Assembly: GCA_903901915.1 (NCBI GenBank)
Contig: CAIUSV010000017.1
Location: 62,001-126,000 of the forward strand
Source: an uncultured Rhodospirillaceae bacterium
GTDB taxonomy: Bacteria; Pseudomonadota; Alphaproteobacteria; Rhodospirillales; Magnetospirillaceae
Length of the DNA: 64,000 nt
Direction: 5' to 3'
The notes below the pieces were generated by a model that had not been told where the DNA came from, did no database searches, and saw nothing but the letters and a program-made list of their open reading frames with translations. This document shows positions 25,270-34,635 of the stretch, one piece after another (within the stretch, counting starts at the first letter, position 1; each line of letters opens with the position of its first letter). The position numbers and the translations under genes were made by a program.

Positions 25270-26259
25270 CTAAGGCTTGTCGAGGCTGACCGGCGACGCA
25301 CCCGGCTCGAAGTGGGCATGGACCGCGCGCTTCAGGCCGTCCGGATCGCCGCCCCGCTCCGCTATCCGTCCGGCCAGCGCGGCATAGGCGGCCTCGGGGT
25401 CGCCGGCTTGGACGAAGCGCTTGTAAAGCGGTGGAAACGGCCCCAGCCCCAGCGCTTCGGCCAGCAGTTCCACGTAGTTCAGCCATTCGATGCCGTGCTC
25501 TCCCTCCGCCCACAGCAATTCGCGGTAGCAGGTATGGTAGACGGTGGCCAACCCGTCGCAGCCGAGAGCCTTCGCCTTGGCGACGGTTTCGGCCACCATG
25601 GCGCGGTGACGCTCGGTCCCGATCTTGGCGATGATTGACGGGGAGCAGATGTACCCCCATTCCTCGTCCGCCGGCAGTTCGACCACGTCGAGGCCGGGGA
25701 TCGCCCGCAGAATCGCCAGCGTATGCTTGGAATCATTCCGCGACAGGGCGGTGCCCTGATGGCAGTGCAGCCCGATGCGCCGGCGGATTGGCGTCTTGAA
25801 TGCCAGCCGGTCAAGGTTTTCGGCGATGAACTGGGTGACGTGCAGGTAAGGCAGGCCGAAGGCCAGCGCGCCCGAGCCGATTTGCTCGTCAAAGAACACG
25901 TTGCAGGAGGGGCAATAGGTCAGCACCGCCTTGGGCTGGACACGGGCGAACTTGTCCAGGGTACGCTGGGCGATTCCCTTCGCCGCCTTATCGTCGCCGA
26001 CGACGTGATGGACGATTCCGCAGCAATTGCCCGCGCCGCCCAGGGTGATGAAATCGACCTTCATCGCCCCCAGCACCGCCACCATCGCCTCCGCCAGATT
26101 CATCGTGCGCAGCACGTTGCAGCCGAGAAACAGAACGTAGTCGTGAGGCTGGGCGAGCTTTGCCGGTGTCGCTTCCCAGAACCGCTCGGGGCTTTGCCGC
26201 AGCGCGTCCGCCAGCGGCAGGATCGGGCCGAAATAGGCATTGTAGTTGAACTTGCTCAT
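25270..26259 (-). CDS. CCG-domain Fe-S protein (HdrB/GlcF-like)
   Basis: The 329-residue protein has one complete CCG cluster motif: C47, then C79-C80-G, then C116-x2-C119. The spacing is that of heterodisulfide reductase subunit B and glycolate oxidase GlcF. The second copy is degenerate, with single cysteines (LHCHQG, YICSPS, HTCYREL) instead of the pairs. In this superfamily CCG domains bind an unusual Fe-S centre and reduce disulfides or pass electrons. No partner flavin or ferredoxin subunit is next to it. The ATG at 26259 has GCGAGGAG upstream, better than the longer open frame. A LysR regulator is transcribed divergently. Confidence 0.75.
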   Translation of the reverse strand: MSKFNYNAYFGPILPLADALRQSPERFWEATPAKLAQPHDYVLFLGCNVLRTMNLAEAMVAVLGAMKVDFITLGGAGNCCGIVHHVVGDDKAAKGIAQRTLDKFARVQPKAVLTYCPSCNVFFDEQIGSGALAFGLPYLHVTQFIAENLDRLAFKTPIRRRIGLHCHQGTALSRNDSKHTLAILRAIPGLDVVELPADEEWGYICSPSIIAKIGTERHRAMVAETVAKAKALGCDGLATVYHTCYRELLWAEGEHGIEWLNYVELLAEALGLGPFPPLYKRFVQAGDPEAAYAALAGRIAERGGDPDGLKRAVHAHFEPGASPVSLDKP

Positions 26260-26327
26260 GGCACTCCTCGCCAAAAGATCGCAGGGACATCGCCGGGACT
26301 TTACGGCGGCGCATGCATTTGGAAAAA

Positions 26328-26345
26328 TGATTTGAAAATATATCA
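26328..26345. promoter_or_regulatory. Possible LysR-type operator
   Basis: TGAT at 26328-26331 and ATCA at 26342-26345 form an inverted repeat with a 10-base AT-rich centre, in the T-N11-A style of LysR binding sites. It lies between the divergent CCG-protein and LysR genes, where autoregulation by the LysR protein is expected. Confidence 0.35.
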
Positions 26346-26366
26346 ATGATAACGGAATAAAATGAT

Positions 26367-27227
26367 ATGCGTCCGCTCGACATCGATGCCGTCCAGGCTT
26401 TCGTACTGGTGGCCGACTTTCTCAGTTTCACCCGGGCCGCCGAGGCCTGCGGGACGACCCAGTCGGCGATTAGCCTGAGGCTGAAGCGGCTTGAGCAGCG
26501 GCTGGGCCGGCGGCTGGTCGAGCGCAGCCCGCGCCTGGTGCAGCTTTCGGCCGAGGGCGAGGCGTTCCTGCCTAAGGCCCGCGATCTGCTTGCCGCCATG
26601 GAACGGGCGGTCGCCCGCTGCGATCAGGCGCCGGGCCACCTTGTCCTCGGTATCAGCGACCATGTGGCGGGGCCGGAATTTCCCGGCCTGCTCGGCCGTC
26701 TGGCCAGCCATCACCCGGAACTGGCGCTGGAGGTCGAGGTCGGCATGTCGCCCCGCCTCGCCGACGAATTCGATGCCGGCCGCTTCGACGCCGTGATCGT
26801 TCGCCGCCAGAGCGGGCGGCGCGATGGCGAAGTGCTGTTCACGGACTCCTTCGGCTGGTTCACCCTGCCGTCGTGGCGGCATCGGCCGGATCAACCGTTT
26901 CCGCTGGTGTCGCTGTCAACGGTGTGCGGGGTGCGCAACGCGGCGGCGCGGGCTCTCGACGATGCCGGGCTGTCCTGGCGCGAGACCTTCGTCGGCGGTG
27001 GCACCGCCGCGGTGGCGGCGGCGGTGATGGCCGGACTGGGCGTCGCCCCCTTGTCCCGGCGCATCGCTCCCGCCGGCTTCATCGATGCCGGCCCGGCCCT
27101 TGGTTTGCCTCTCGTGCTACCCGGTTCGGAAATCGTCCTGCTGTCGCGCGTCTCCGATCCCCGCTCGGCCTCGGCGCTGAGGACGGTGACGGCGGCGTTC
27201 CGGGGCGGTGGCGCCGATGCATCCTGA
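26367..27227 (+). CDS. LysR-family transcriptional regulator
   Basis: The 286-residue protein has the LysR N-terminal winged helix (LDIDAVQAFVLVADFLSF, TRAAEACGTTQSAIS as the recognition helix, then LKRLEQRLGRRL) and a periplasmic-binding-like effector domain from about residue 90. It is transcribed divergently from the CCG Fe-S gene with a short shared promoter region, the classic LysR arrangement, so that gene is its likely target. The effector is unknown. Its 3' end faces the CoA-transferase gene (51-base gap). Confidence 0.88.
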   Translation: MRPLDIDAVQAFVLVADFLSFTRAAEACGTTQSAISLRLKRLEQRLGRRLVERSPRLVQLSAEGEAFLPKARDLLAAMERAVARCDQAPGHLVLGISDHVAGPEFPGLLGRLASHHPELALEVEVGMSPRLADEFDAGRFDAVIVRRQSGRRDGEVLFTDSFGWFTLPSWRHRPDQPFPLVSLSTVCGVRNAAARALDDAGLSWRETFVGGGTAAVAAAVMAGLGVAPLSRRIAPAGFIDAGPALGLPLVLPGSEIVLLSRVSDPRSASALRTVTAAFRGGGADAS

Positions 27228-27278
27228 GCCTGCTGATCGTCGTCGGGTTTCCAACTGGTTGCGGCCGTCTTCAAGGTC

Positions 27279-28499
27279 TCAGATCACCCCCCTGGCCCGG
27301 AGGTCGGTGACCGCCTCTTCATCGAGGCCCAGCATGGAACGCAGCACCTCGTCGGTGTGTTGGCCGAGCAGCGGCGGCCCGCGGTCGTAGACCACCGGCG
27401 AGTCCGACAGACGCAGGGGGCTGGCGACGGTGGGGATGTCCCCCGCCACCGGATGGGGGACGTTCCGGCGCAGGTGGCGGGCTTCGACCTGGGGATCGGT
27501 GAAGACGTTGTCCATGGTATTGATGGGGCCGCAGGGAATCTGCCGCCGCTCCAGGGCGTCCAGCAGGCCCGCCGAGGTGTAGCGCCGGGTTTCGGCCTCA
27601 ATCAGCGGAATCAGGGCGGCGCGGTTCTCCACCCGGGCGCGGTTCAGGGCGAAGCGTTGGTCGGCGGCCCATTCCGGATGCCCCAATTCCCCGGCCAGCT
27701 TGGCGAACTGTCCGTCGTTGCCCACCGCGATGATCAGGTGGCCGTCGGCGGTGGGGAAGGCCTGATAGGGGACGATGGCGGCATGGCCGTTGCCGGCCCG
27801 GCCGGGTACCGCGCCACCGACCAGCCAGGTCATGGCCTGGTTGGACATCATGGCGACCTGCACGTCCAGCAAGGCCATGTCGATGTACTGGCCCCGTCCG
27901 GTGCGATGACGCTGGTTGAGCGCCGCCAGCACCGCGATGGCGGCATGCAGTCCGGTGGAAAGATCGGCGACGGCGATTCCCGCCTTCTGCGGTCCGCCGC
28001 CGGGCAGCGCATCCTTTTCCCCGGTGACGCTCATCAGCCCGCCCATGGCCTGGATCATGAAGTCGTAGCCTGCCCTGGGCGCATAGGGGCCATCCTGGCC
28101 GAATCCGGTGATCGAGCAATAGATCAGCCGAGGATTGATCGCCTTCAAGGCATCGTAGTCGAGGCCGTATTTGGCAAGGCCGCCGACCTTGTAGTTCTCG
28201 ACCACCACGTCGGCCTTGGCGGCGAGGCGTCTGAGCAGATCCCGACCTTCAGGCGCCGACATGTCGACGGTGATCGAACGCTTGCCCCGGTTGGCGCCCA
28301 GGTAATAGGCGGCGTCGCCCCTGTCGCCCGTCACGGGATCGGCGAGGAAGGGCGGACCCCAGCCCCTGGTATCGTCGCCGGAACCGGGCTTTTCCACCTT
28401 GATCACCGTGGCGCCCAGATCGGCCAGCATCTGAGTGCACCAGGGACCGGCCAGAACTCTCGAAAGGTCGAGGACCAAGATGTCGTCAAGTGCCCGCAT
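27279..28499 (-). CDS. Class III CoA-transferase (CaiB/BaiF family)
   Basis: The 406-residue protein matches class III CoA-transferases: LDLSRVLAGPWCTQMLADLG at the start, VIKVEKPGSGDDTRGWGPP, and the catalytic Asp in MALLDVQVA. Such enzymes move CoA between carboxylic acids. It is the last gene of the minus-strand catabolic run, 12 bases after the membrane permease gene. It probably activates the imported acid, or recycles CoA from a pathway intermediate. Confidence 0.9.
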   Translation of the reverse strand: MRALDDILVLDLSRVLAGPWCTQMLADLGATVIKVEKPGSGDDTRGWGPPFLADPVTGDRGDAAYYLGANRGKRSITVDMSAPEGRDLLRRLAAKADVVVENYKVGGLAKYGLDYDALKAINPRLIYCSITGFGQDGPYAPRAGYDFMIQAMGGLMSVTGEKDALPGGGPQKAGIAVADLSTGLHAAIAVLAALNQRHRTGRGQYIDMALLDVQVAMMSNQAMTWLVGGAVPGRAGNGHAAIVPYQAFPTADGHLIIAVGNDGQFAKLAGELGHPEWAADQRFALNRARVENRAALIPLIEAETRRYTSAGLLDALERRQIPCGPINTMDNVFTDPQVEARHLRRNVPHPVAGDIPTVASPLRLSDSPVVYDRGPPLLGQHTDEVLRSMLGLDEEAVTDLRARGVI

Positions 28500-28511
28500 C
28501 AGTGTTTCCCC

Positions 28512-29921
28512 CTAGTGAAACCATCCAGCCAGAACGGTCAGCCATCCCGCCAGCGCCACGAATCCGGCGAAGGTGAACAGGCCGTTCCAGCGCAGCACGA
28601 TGGTCGTGGCGGGCTTGCCCACCAGTTCGCCCAGCAGCATGGCCGACGCGGTCATGGCCGAGGAGTTGATGGCCAGGCACCAGCCGGCGATCAGGCCCAG
28701 GGCAAGCGATTCGGCGGCAAGCGGCAGGCTGGGTGCGGCGCTGAGCGCCGAGGCGATGATGGTGGCGGAGACGATGGGGTTGATGCCGACCAACGCCGGA
28801 CCGGTCACCGCCACGATCGCCAGTACCGGCAGCAGCAGGGGCGGCAGCAGTGGCGAGCTGATCAGCGCGCCAAGGGTCTCGGGCGGGACCATGGTTGAAA
28901 ACAGGGTGCCGATGAAACCGGCCGATGACAGGATGGCGATCTCGGTACGATAGGCGGGGAAGGTGGCGCCCGCCTGGGCGACCACCCGCCGGGCCACCTG
29001 GGTGGTGCCGCTGGCGATGCCGCCCCCCAGGTACTGGCGGGCCAGCCAGCCCAGGCCGACCAACGGGGTGGACACCAGCATGGCGCGGCTGAGCGGCGCG
29101 CCGAGGCCATATTCAAAGGCCAGCGCCGTCAGGAAAACCAGCAACACCAGACCGGCAACCCCCGCCAGGGCGGCGAGGTCGCGGGCCGGTACGGTCGGGG
29201 GGACCAGATGGCGCAGATGGGCCGGGGCCTGAAGACGGTCCTGCAACCAACCCAGGGCCAGCACCATGGCGCCGGTCAGCATGCCCAGCGGCAGCATGGA
29301 ACTCCAATGCAGGCCGGGCAGCGCGGTCAGCAGAACCGCCAGCGAGATGGAAAGCGGCGACGCCAGCGGGGTTATTGAAAAGCCGCGCAACAGCGCCAGC
29401 ACCATGCGGCGCTCGCGGATGTCCCTGATCTCGCGGTTGCCGCCCGCCGCCTCCAGCGAATTGCGCTGCTTGATCATGATGCCCAGCAGGCTCAGCACCC
29501 CGATGTTGAGGATAATGCCGAACAGATAGCCGCCCACGGTCAACAGGGCATAGCGCCGCCCCGGCGGCTGGTTGACGAAGAAGGTGGAACAGCGGCTGAC
29601 CAGGGGCGAGGTTCTGGCGGCTTCGCGCAGGAAGAACTGGTTGGCGAAGAAGGTGGCGAAAAAGGCGCCGGTGTCCAGCGAGCTGGCCAGCACCCGCGCC
29701 GGATCGGCGGTGCCGGTCAGGGCGGCGCTCACCGTGAGTCCGATCGCCAGGCCGATCATTACCTTGGCGTTGAGTGCCATCTTGCGCCACTCGGCCAGCA
29801 GGAAGGCAATCAGCAGGATGCGGGCGCCCAGGCGGGGGAATTCCGCCGGCACGATCACGTCGGCCAGAACGCAGACGATCATGCCGAGCAAAAGCAGGGC
29901 GGAGGGGCGGGGGGCCATCAT
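28512..29921 (-). CDS. Multi-span membrane permease
   Basis: The 469-residue product is almost wholly hydrophobic, with about a dozen predicted spans. Two similar halves are suggested by FGIILNIGVLSLLG in the first and GINPIVSATIIASAL in the second. This resembles ion-transporter-superfamily permeases of the ArsB/NhaD or dicarboxylate type, but the family was not firmly identified. Its place between a CoA-transferase and a flavin oxidoreductase in the catabolic run suggests it moves an organic anion. It would duplicate the Liv-type uptake system further upstream. Confidence 0.55.
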   Translation of the reverse strand: MMAPRPSALLLLGMIVCVLADVIVPAEFPRLGARILLIAFLLAEWRKMALNAKVMIGLAIGLTVSAALTGTADPARVLASSLDTGAFFATFFANQFFLREAARTSPLVSRCSTFFVNQPPGRRYALLTVGGYLFGIILNIGVLSLLGIMIKQRNSLEAAGGNREIRDIRERRMVLALLRGFSITPLASPLSISLAVLLTALPGLHWSSMLPLGMLTGAMVLALGWLQDRLQAPAHLRHLVPPTVPARDLAALAGVAGLVLLVFLTALAFEYGLGAPLSRAMLVSTPLVGLGWLARQYLGGGIASGTTQVARRVVAQAGATFPAYRTEIAILSSAGFIGTLFSTMVPPETLGALISSPLLPPLLLPVLAIVAVTGPALVGINPIVSATIIASALSAAPSLPLAAESLALGLIAGWCLAINSSAMTASAMLLGELVGKPATTIVLRWNGLFTFAGFVALAGWLTVLAGWFH

Positions 29922-29949
29922 CGCCGCTCCGCCCGGCTCATTTCCGGGG

Positions 29950-30939
29950 TCATGGCTTGACCGACAGCCGATCCAGTCGGGCCAGCGCCGCCCGGGCCTC
30001 GTCCTCGAAACGATGGATGATGACGGCCAGTGGCTCGATGCGGTCGGCGAAGGCCACCGACTGGCCCACCGACAGGGCGGCCCGGGTCCAGTCGCCGGTG
30101 CGGTAGGCCTCGCGTCCGACCTTGCCGGAAATGTGGGGCATCAGCGCGTCGATGCCGGCGCCATCCCTTTCCAGACTCTGCACCGTGGATGCCGCCTCGT
30201 TGCGCAGTACGCGGGCGGTATTGCGCAGCGAGGACAGGATCAAGGTGGTCTCTGTCTCGTCGGCGGCGATCAGGCGTTGCTTATAGTCGGCATGCGCCCA
30301 GATTTCCTCGGCCACCAGGAACCGGGTGCCGACCACCACGCCGTCGGCGCCCAGGGCCAGGGCGGCCACCAAGTGGGCACCGGTGCCGATGCCGCCGCCC
30401 ACCAGCAGCGGAATGGACAGCTTGGCCGCCGCCACGTTGGCTTGAACGAAGGTGCCGACCATCTCCATGCCGGGATGGCCGCCGCATTCGGCGCCGACCA
30501 CGGCGACGGCGTCGACGCCCTCGGCCTCGGCCTTCAGCGCGTATTTCACCGCCGGCACCTTATGCACCACCTTGATTCCCGCGGCCTTGAGGGGGGAAAG
30601 GTAGGGGGCGGGGTTGCGGCCCGAGGTTTCGACGAAGCGCACCTCTTCCTCGACGATCAGGTCGAAGACCGCTTGGGCGCGGTCGCCCTGGACCATCTTG
30701 GGCAGCATCGAGACGTTGACCCCGAACGGCTTGCCCTCGGCCAGCTCGCGACAGCGGCGGATGGCGGCGCGGAGATCGTCCAACTCCTCGTAGCTGGCCG
30801 CGGTGATGAAGCCGCAGATGCCGGCGTGGGCGGCGGCGGCGACGTACTCGGCCGTCGCCAGCCACTGCAATCCGCCGGCCAACACCGGCAGGCGGATGCC
30901 GAACAGTTCGGTGATCCGGGTATGGAACAGCCGGTTCAT
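29950..30939 (-). CDS. Nitronate monooxygenase-family flavin oxidoreductase
   Basis: The 329-residue TIM-barrel protein belongs to the 2-nitropropane dioxygenase/nitronate monooxygenase family: LPVLAGGLQWLATAE, GVNVSMLP, GAECGGHPG with the conserved His, and LLVGGGIGTG and GADGVVVGTRFL for FMN phosphate binding. Members oxidise nitronates or reduce enoyl substrates. In acyl-CoA gene clusters the true substrate is often unknown. The ATG at 30939 overlaps the thioesterase stop by four bases (ATGA), fixing both start and coupling. Confidence 0.85.
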   Translation of the reverse strand: MNRLFHTRITELFGIRLPVLAGGLQWLATAEYVAAAAHAGICGFITAASYEELDDLRAAIRRCRELAEGKPFGVNVSMLPKMVQGDRAQAVFDLIVEEEVRFVETSGRNPAPYLSPLKAAGIKVVHKVPAVKYALKAEAEGVDAVAVVGAECGGHPGMEMVGTFVQANVAAAKLSIPLLVGGGIGTGAHLVAALALGADGVVVGTRFLVAEEIWAHADYKQRLIAADETETTLILSSLRNTARVLRNEAASTVQSLERDGAGIDALMPHISGKVGREAYRTGDWTRAALSVGQSVAFADRIEPLAVIIHRFEDEARAALARLDRLSVKP

Positions 30940-31367
30940 AGCGGTACCCCTTCTGGCGATTCGCTGCCGGTGCGGTAGCGGAAGGTGCCTTCGCCCATGG
31001 CGATCAGCGTCCCGCTTTCGTCGAACACCTCGGATGCGCAGAACACGATGCGGCTGCCACCCCCTTTCTTGCGGCCGATGGCACGGAGCGTGCCGTGGCG
31101 GGCTTGGCCGGTGAAGCTGGTGGTCAGTTGCAGCGTCACCACCCGCCGCACCCGGCCGGGATGGGGACAGAAGGTGGCGGCGAACCCGCATGACGTGTCG
31201 ATCAGGGTGGCGAGCACGCCGCCATGGACGACGCCGGCACGGTTACAGTGGCGCCGGTCGACGGCAAGGGTGAGGACGGCGCGATCCTCCGACCATTCGG
31301 TCAGGTGGTAGCCCAGCATCTCCTGGAACCCCGATCGGGGCTCACCGTCGAGCAGGTCACTCGGCAT
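30936..31367 (-). CDS. PaaI-type hotdog thioesterase
   Basis: The 143-residue single hotdog domain has the family motif VVHGGVLATLIDTSCGFA and the late strand VFDESGTLIAMGEGTFR. PaaI-like thioesterases hydrolyse aromatic or short acyl-CoAs that would otherwise trap CoA. The ATG at 31367 is placed nine bases after AGGG. The ATG at 31376 abuts that site. The gene overlaps the end of livF and the start of the flavin oxidoreductase gene, so it is inside the operon. Confidence 0.85.
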   Translation of the reverse strand: MPSDLLDGEPRSGFQEMLGYHLTEWSEDRAVLTLAVDRRHCNRAGVVHGGVLATLIDTSCGFAATFCPHPGRVRRVVTLQLTTSFTGQARHGTLRAIGRKKGGGSRIVFCASEVFDESGTLIAMGEGTFRYRTGSESPEGVPL

Positions 31368-32085
31368 GAAGGGCATCCCTGGCGAAATACAGGTCGTGAA
31401 GACGCCCGAGATCGACGGAAGCGGCCGCTTCGGACAACACCACCTTGCCGCCTCGGATCAGATAGACGTGGTCGGCGATCTTGAGCGCCTTGTTGGTGTT
31501 CTGCTCGACCAGGACGATGGTGCGGCCCTCGCCGCGCAAGCGGTCGAGGATGCCCATCACCTCATCGACGACGACGGGCGCCAGACCCAACGAAGGTTCG
31601 TCGACCAGGATCAGCTTCGGTTCTTCCATCAGGCCGCGCCCCATGGCCAGCATCTGCGCCTCGCCGCCGGAAAGCGCACCGGCCAACTGGTCGCGACGCT
31701 CGTAGAGGCGGGGGAACATGTCGTAGACCATCTTCAGGTTTTGAGGCGCGCGGGCACGGCACTTCTTCGGGAACGCGCCCATCAGCAGGTTGTCGGCCAC
31801 CGTCATGTCGCGGAATACCATGCGTCCCTCGGGGATCATGGCGATTCCGTCGTTGACCATGGCCCAGGTGCTGGCGTTGGTCCGGTCGTTTCCCTGGTAG
31901 GCGACGGTGCCGCCATCGGTTCTGACCAGTCCCATGATGGCCCGCAGCAGCGTGGTCTTGCCGCCGCCGTTCGGCCCCAGGATGCAGGTGAGCTTGCCCT
32001 CCTCGACGGAAAGCGACAGATCCCACAGCACGTTGATCGAGCCGTAGCCTGCCCTGAGAGATTGGATGTCAAGCAGCTTCGCCAC
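31357..32085 (-). CDS. livF: Branched-chain-type ABC transporter ATPase LivF
   Basis: This 242-residue ABC ATPase has Walker A GPNGGGKTT, signature LSGGEAQML, Walker B LILVDEPSLGL and the switch His region VLVEQNTN. Its length and its position after livG mark it as LivF. With LivG it powers the LivHM permease. It overlaps livG by 17 bases. Confidence 0.95.
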   Translation of the reverse strand: MAKLLDIQSLRAGYGSINVLWDLSLSVEEGKLTCILGPNGGGKTTLLRAIMGLVRTDGGTVAYQGNDRTNASTWAMVNDGIAMIPEGRMVFRDMTVADNLLMGAFPKKCRARAPQNLKMVYDMFPRLYERRDQLAGALSGGEAQMLAMGRGLMEEPKLILVDEPSLGLAPVVVDEVMGILDRLRGEGRTIVLVEQNTNKALKIADHVYLIRGGKVVLSEAAASVDLGRLHDLYFARDALHAE

Positions 32086-32785
32086 CGGTATAGCTCCTGA
32101 TGACTTCGGGGTCGTTGAAGACGTGATCGGGACTGCCCTCGGCGATGAGGCGGCCGAAGTTGAGAACCACCACCCGAGGGCAAAGCCGGGTGATGGTCTC
32201 GATGTCGTGCTCGATGATCAGCAGCCCCAGTCCATAACGCTGGCGGACCTCGGCCAGGGTGTGCATGAAAGCGCGCTTGCCCGCCGTCTCCAGCCCGGCC
32301 AGCACCTCGTCGAGCATCAGAAGCTTCGGGTTGGTGGCCAGCGCCTTGCCGACCTCCAACGCCTTCTGCTCGGTCAGTGCCAGCGAGGTGGCGGCATCGG
32401 CATCGGCCTTGTGGCCCAGCTTCAGCAGATCAAGGATTTCCGCGATGCGTTCACGGTCGATGCGCCCGGTGGCAAAGCGGCTCGCCACCATCAGGTTCTC
32501 CCTGACCGTCAGTTCGTGCATGGGCTGGGGCACCTGGAAGGTGCGGCCGATGCCAGCCCTGGCCCGGGCGTGGATGGGCATGGCGACCAGATCGCGGCCC
32601 AGGAACCGGGCCTGTCCCCGGGTCGGCCGCACCAAGCCCGACACGGCGTTGAACAAGGTGGTCTTGCCCGCCCCGTTGGGGCCGACCAGCCCGAGGACAT
32701 CGCCTTCGGCCATGGCGAAGGTGACGTCGCCAACCGCGATCAGGCCGCCGAAGGCGACGGTGATGCCGTCGAGATCAAGCAGCAT
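32069..32785 (-). CDS. livG: Branched-chain-type ABC transporter ATPase LivG
   Basis: The 238-residue ABC ATPase has Walker A GPNGAGKTT, a signature region reading TSLALTEQKALEVG in place of LSGGQ, Walker B LLMLDEVLAGL and IIEHDIE. The altered signature is usual for LivG-type subunits. It pairs with LivF as the ATPase heterodimer. It overlaps livM by 11 bases. Confidence 0.93.
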   Translation of the reverse strand: MLLDLDGITVAFGGLIAVGDVTFAMAEGDVLGLVGPNGAGKTTLFNAVSGLVRPTRGQARFLGRDLVAMPIHARARAGIGRTFQVPQPMHELTVRENLMVASRFATGRIDRERIAEILDLLKLGHKADADAATSLALTEQKALEVGKALATNPKLLMLDEVLAGLETAGKRAFMHTLAEVRQRYGLGLLIIEHDIETITRLCPRVVVLNFGRLIAEGSPDHVFNDPEVIRSYTGGEAA

Positions 32786-33734
32786 GGGACGCCTCCTTGC
32801 GAAGGAATTTGGCGGTCAGCATGGACATCATCCCGCCCGGGTTGAACAGGATCATGGCACCCAGCAGCACGCCCAGCACGATCTGATGGCCCTGGGGCAG
32901 GATCGGCTTGAAGGCCAATTGGTCAACCAGATAGACCACCAGCGCGCCGGCCAGCGGGCCGGAAACGGTGCGGTAGCCGCCGAAGATGGCCGAGACGATG
33001 GCCAGCATCGTCCACTGCCCGGCAAAGGCGTAATCAGGTTCCAGGAAGTTGATGTAGTGGGCGTTGAAGGCGCCCACCATTCCGGTGATGAAGGCCGAGA
33101 CCATCAGCATCCAGGCTTTCAGCACGATGGAATTGACACCGACCACCCGGGTCGCGTCCTCGCTGTCGTGCATGGCCTTCAGCGCCAGCCCGTAGGCCGA
33201 GCGGCGGATCAGGTGATAGGCCGCCATGGCCGCCACCACTATGGTCAGGATGACGAAATAGCCGCCCAGCTTGGAGCCGAAATCGAGCCCCAGCACATTG
33301 GGTAGGCGCGGGATGGACAACAGTCCGGCCGCGCCGCCGGTGACCGGCTTCAGCTCGGTGGCGAGGATGCGGAAGATTTCGGCATAGGCCAGGATGGCCA
33401 GCGCGAAATATGGCCCCCTCAGCCGCAGCGCCGGCATGGTGGCGACCGAGGCGATGGCCGCGCCCACCCCCGCCATCAGCATGGCCGGGAACACCGGCCA
33501 ACCGCCCCTGAGCGTCAACAGGGCCGAGACATAGGCGCCCACCCCGAAGAAGGCGGCGTGGCCGAAGCTGACCATGCCCCCAAGGTTGCCCAACAGCGCC
33601 CAGGCCACGGCGATGCCGGCAATGGTCAACGCCGCGACGATCAGGCCGATGACGTAGGTGTTCGACCCCAGTGCCAATGGTACCGCGACATACGAGAGGG
33701 CCAGGAAGACGGCGATCTTGACGGAATTGTTCAT
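32775..33734 (-). CDS. livM: Branched-chain-type ABC transporter permease LivM
   Basis: The 319-residue permease has about nine hydrophobic spans and the LivM hallmarks GMVSFGHAAFFGVGAYVSALL and RLRGPYFALAILAYAEI; positions roughly 50-130. It forms the membrane channel with LivH. It lies 2 bases after livH. Confidence 0.93.
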   Translation of the reverse strand: MNNSVKIAVFLALSYVAVPLALGSNTYVIGLIVAALTIAGIAVAWALLGNLGGMVSFGHAAFFGVGAYVSALLTLRGGWPVFPAMLMAGVGAAIASVATMPALRLRGPYFALAILAYAEIFRILATELKPVTGGAAGLLSIPRLPNVLGLDFGSKLGGYFVILTIVVAAMAAYHLIRRSAYGLALKAMHDSEDATRVVGVNSIVLKAWMLMVSAFITGMVGAFNAHYINFLEPDYAFAGQWTMLAIVSAIFGGYRTVSGPLAGALVVYLVDQLAFKPILPQGHQIVLGVLLGAMILFNPGGMMSMLTAKFLRKEASHAA

Positions 33735-33736
33735 GC

Positions 33737-34612
33737 TTACCCTCGCCGCTTGGCCCGGCCGAACAGGCCGGACGGCATCAACAGCAACACCACCAGGAAC
33801 AGCACCATCCCCGCCAGTTCCTGCAGCGCCGACGAGGCCAGTGTCACCGTCAGGCTTTCGACCACGCCCAGCAGCACCGCCCCCAGCAGCACCCCCGGTA
33901 CCGAGCCCATGCCGGCCAGCACGGTGATGATGAAGGCCTTAACCGTCAGGTGATGGCCGAGCGACGGCTGGATCACCTTGGCGGTGTAGATGGCGACGCC
34001 GGCCACGGTGGCCAGCAGGCCGGACACCGCAAAGGACAATACTTCTGTCAGCTGTGGGTTGACGCCCATCAGCTTCGCCGCATCCCGATTGGAAGCAACG
34101 GCACGTAACGCCCTGCCATACCAGCTTTTTTCCAGCCACCACCACACCGCGCCGACCAGGACGATACCGAGTGCGGCGAACACCAGTTCGGCCTGCATGG
34201 CGAACAGCGTATCGAACAGGATGGTGGCGTCGTGATACCACGGCGTGGTGGTGGAATGGATGTCCGCCGACCAGATCATCAGGACCGCGTTGGTCAGGAT
34301 GACGCCGATGCCGAAGGTGAGGATCAGCGAGTTCAGCTCGCGGTCGGTCTTGATCAGGCTGATCAGGTAGTAGACCGCCATGGCGGTGGCCACCACCAAC
34401 GTCAACGCCAGGGGCAGCGAAGCCAAGGGATCAAGGCCCAGCTTTTCCTCGGCGGTGTAGCTGATATAGGCACCCAGCAGCACAAGTTCGCCATGGGCGA
34501 GATTGATGACCCGCATGGTCCCGAACACCAGTGCCAGGCCGAGTGCGATCAGGGCGTAATAGGCTCCCGACAGCACACCCGAGAACAGGGATTGGGCGAC
34601 AAGGTCGATCAT
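33737..34612 (-). CDS. livH: Branched-chain-type ABC transporter permease LivH
   Basis: The 291-residue permease has the LivH signature GLALVFGTMRVINLAHGEL near the N-terminus and about eight spans, ending in FGRAKRRG. The ATG at 34612 has GAGGTGG eight bases upstream. Longer in-frame extensions run into an intergenic palindromic repeat and are rejected. It is separated from livK by 139 bases containing that repeat. Confidence 0.93.
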   Translation of the reverse strand: MIDLVAQSLFSGVLSGAYYALIALGLALVFGTMRVINLAHGELVLLGAYISYTAEEKLGLDPLASLPLALTLVVATAMAVYYLISLIKTDRELNSLILTFGIGVILTNAVLMIWSADIHSTTTPWYHDATILFDTLFAMQAELVFAALGIVLVGAVWWWLEKSWYGRALRAVASNRDAAKLMGVNPQLTEVLSFAVSGLLATVAGVAIYTAKVIQPSLGHHLTVKAFIITVLAGMGSVPGVLLGAVLLGVVESLTVTLASSALQELAGMVLFLVVLLLMPSGLFGRAKRRG

Positions 34613-34635
34613 TGGACGGCCACCTCTATTTCCGC

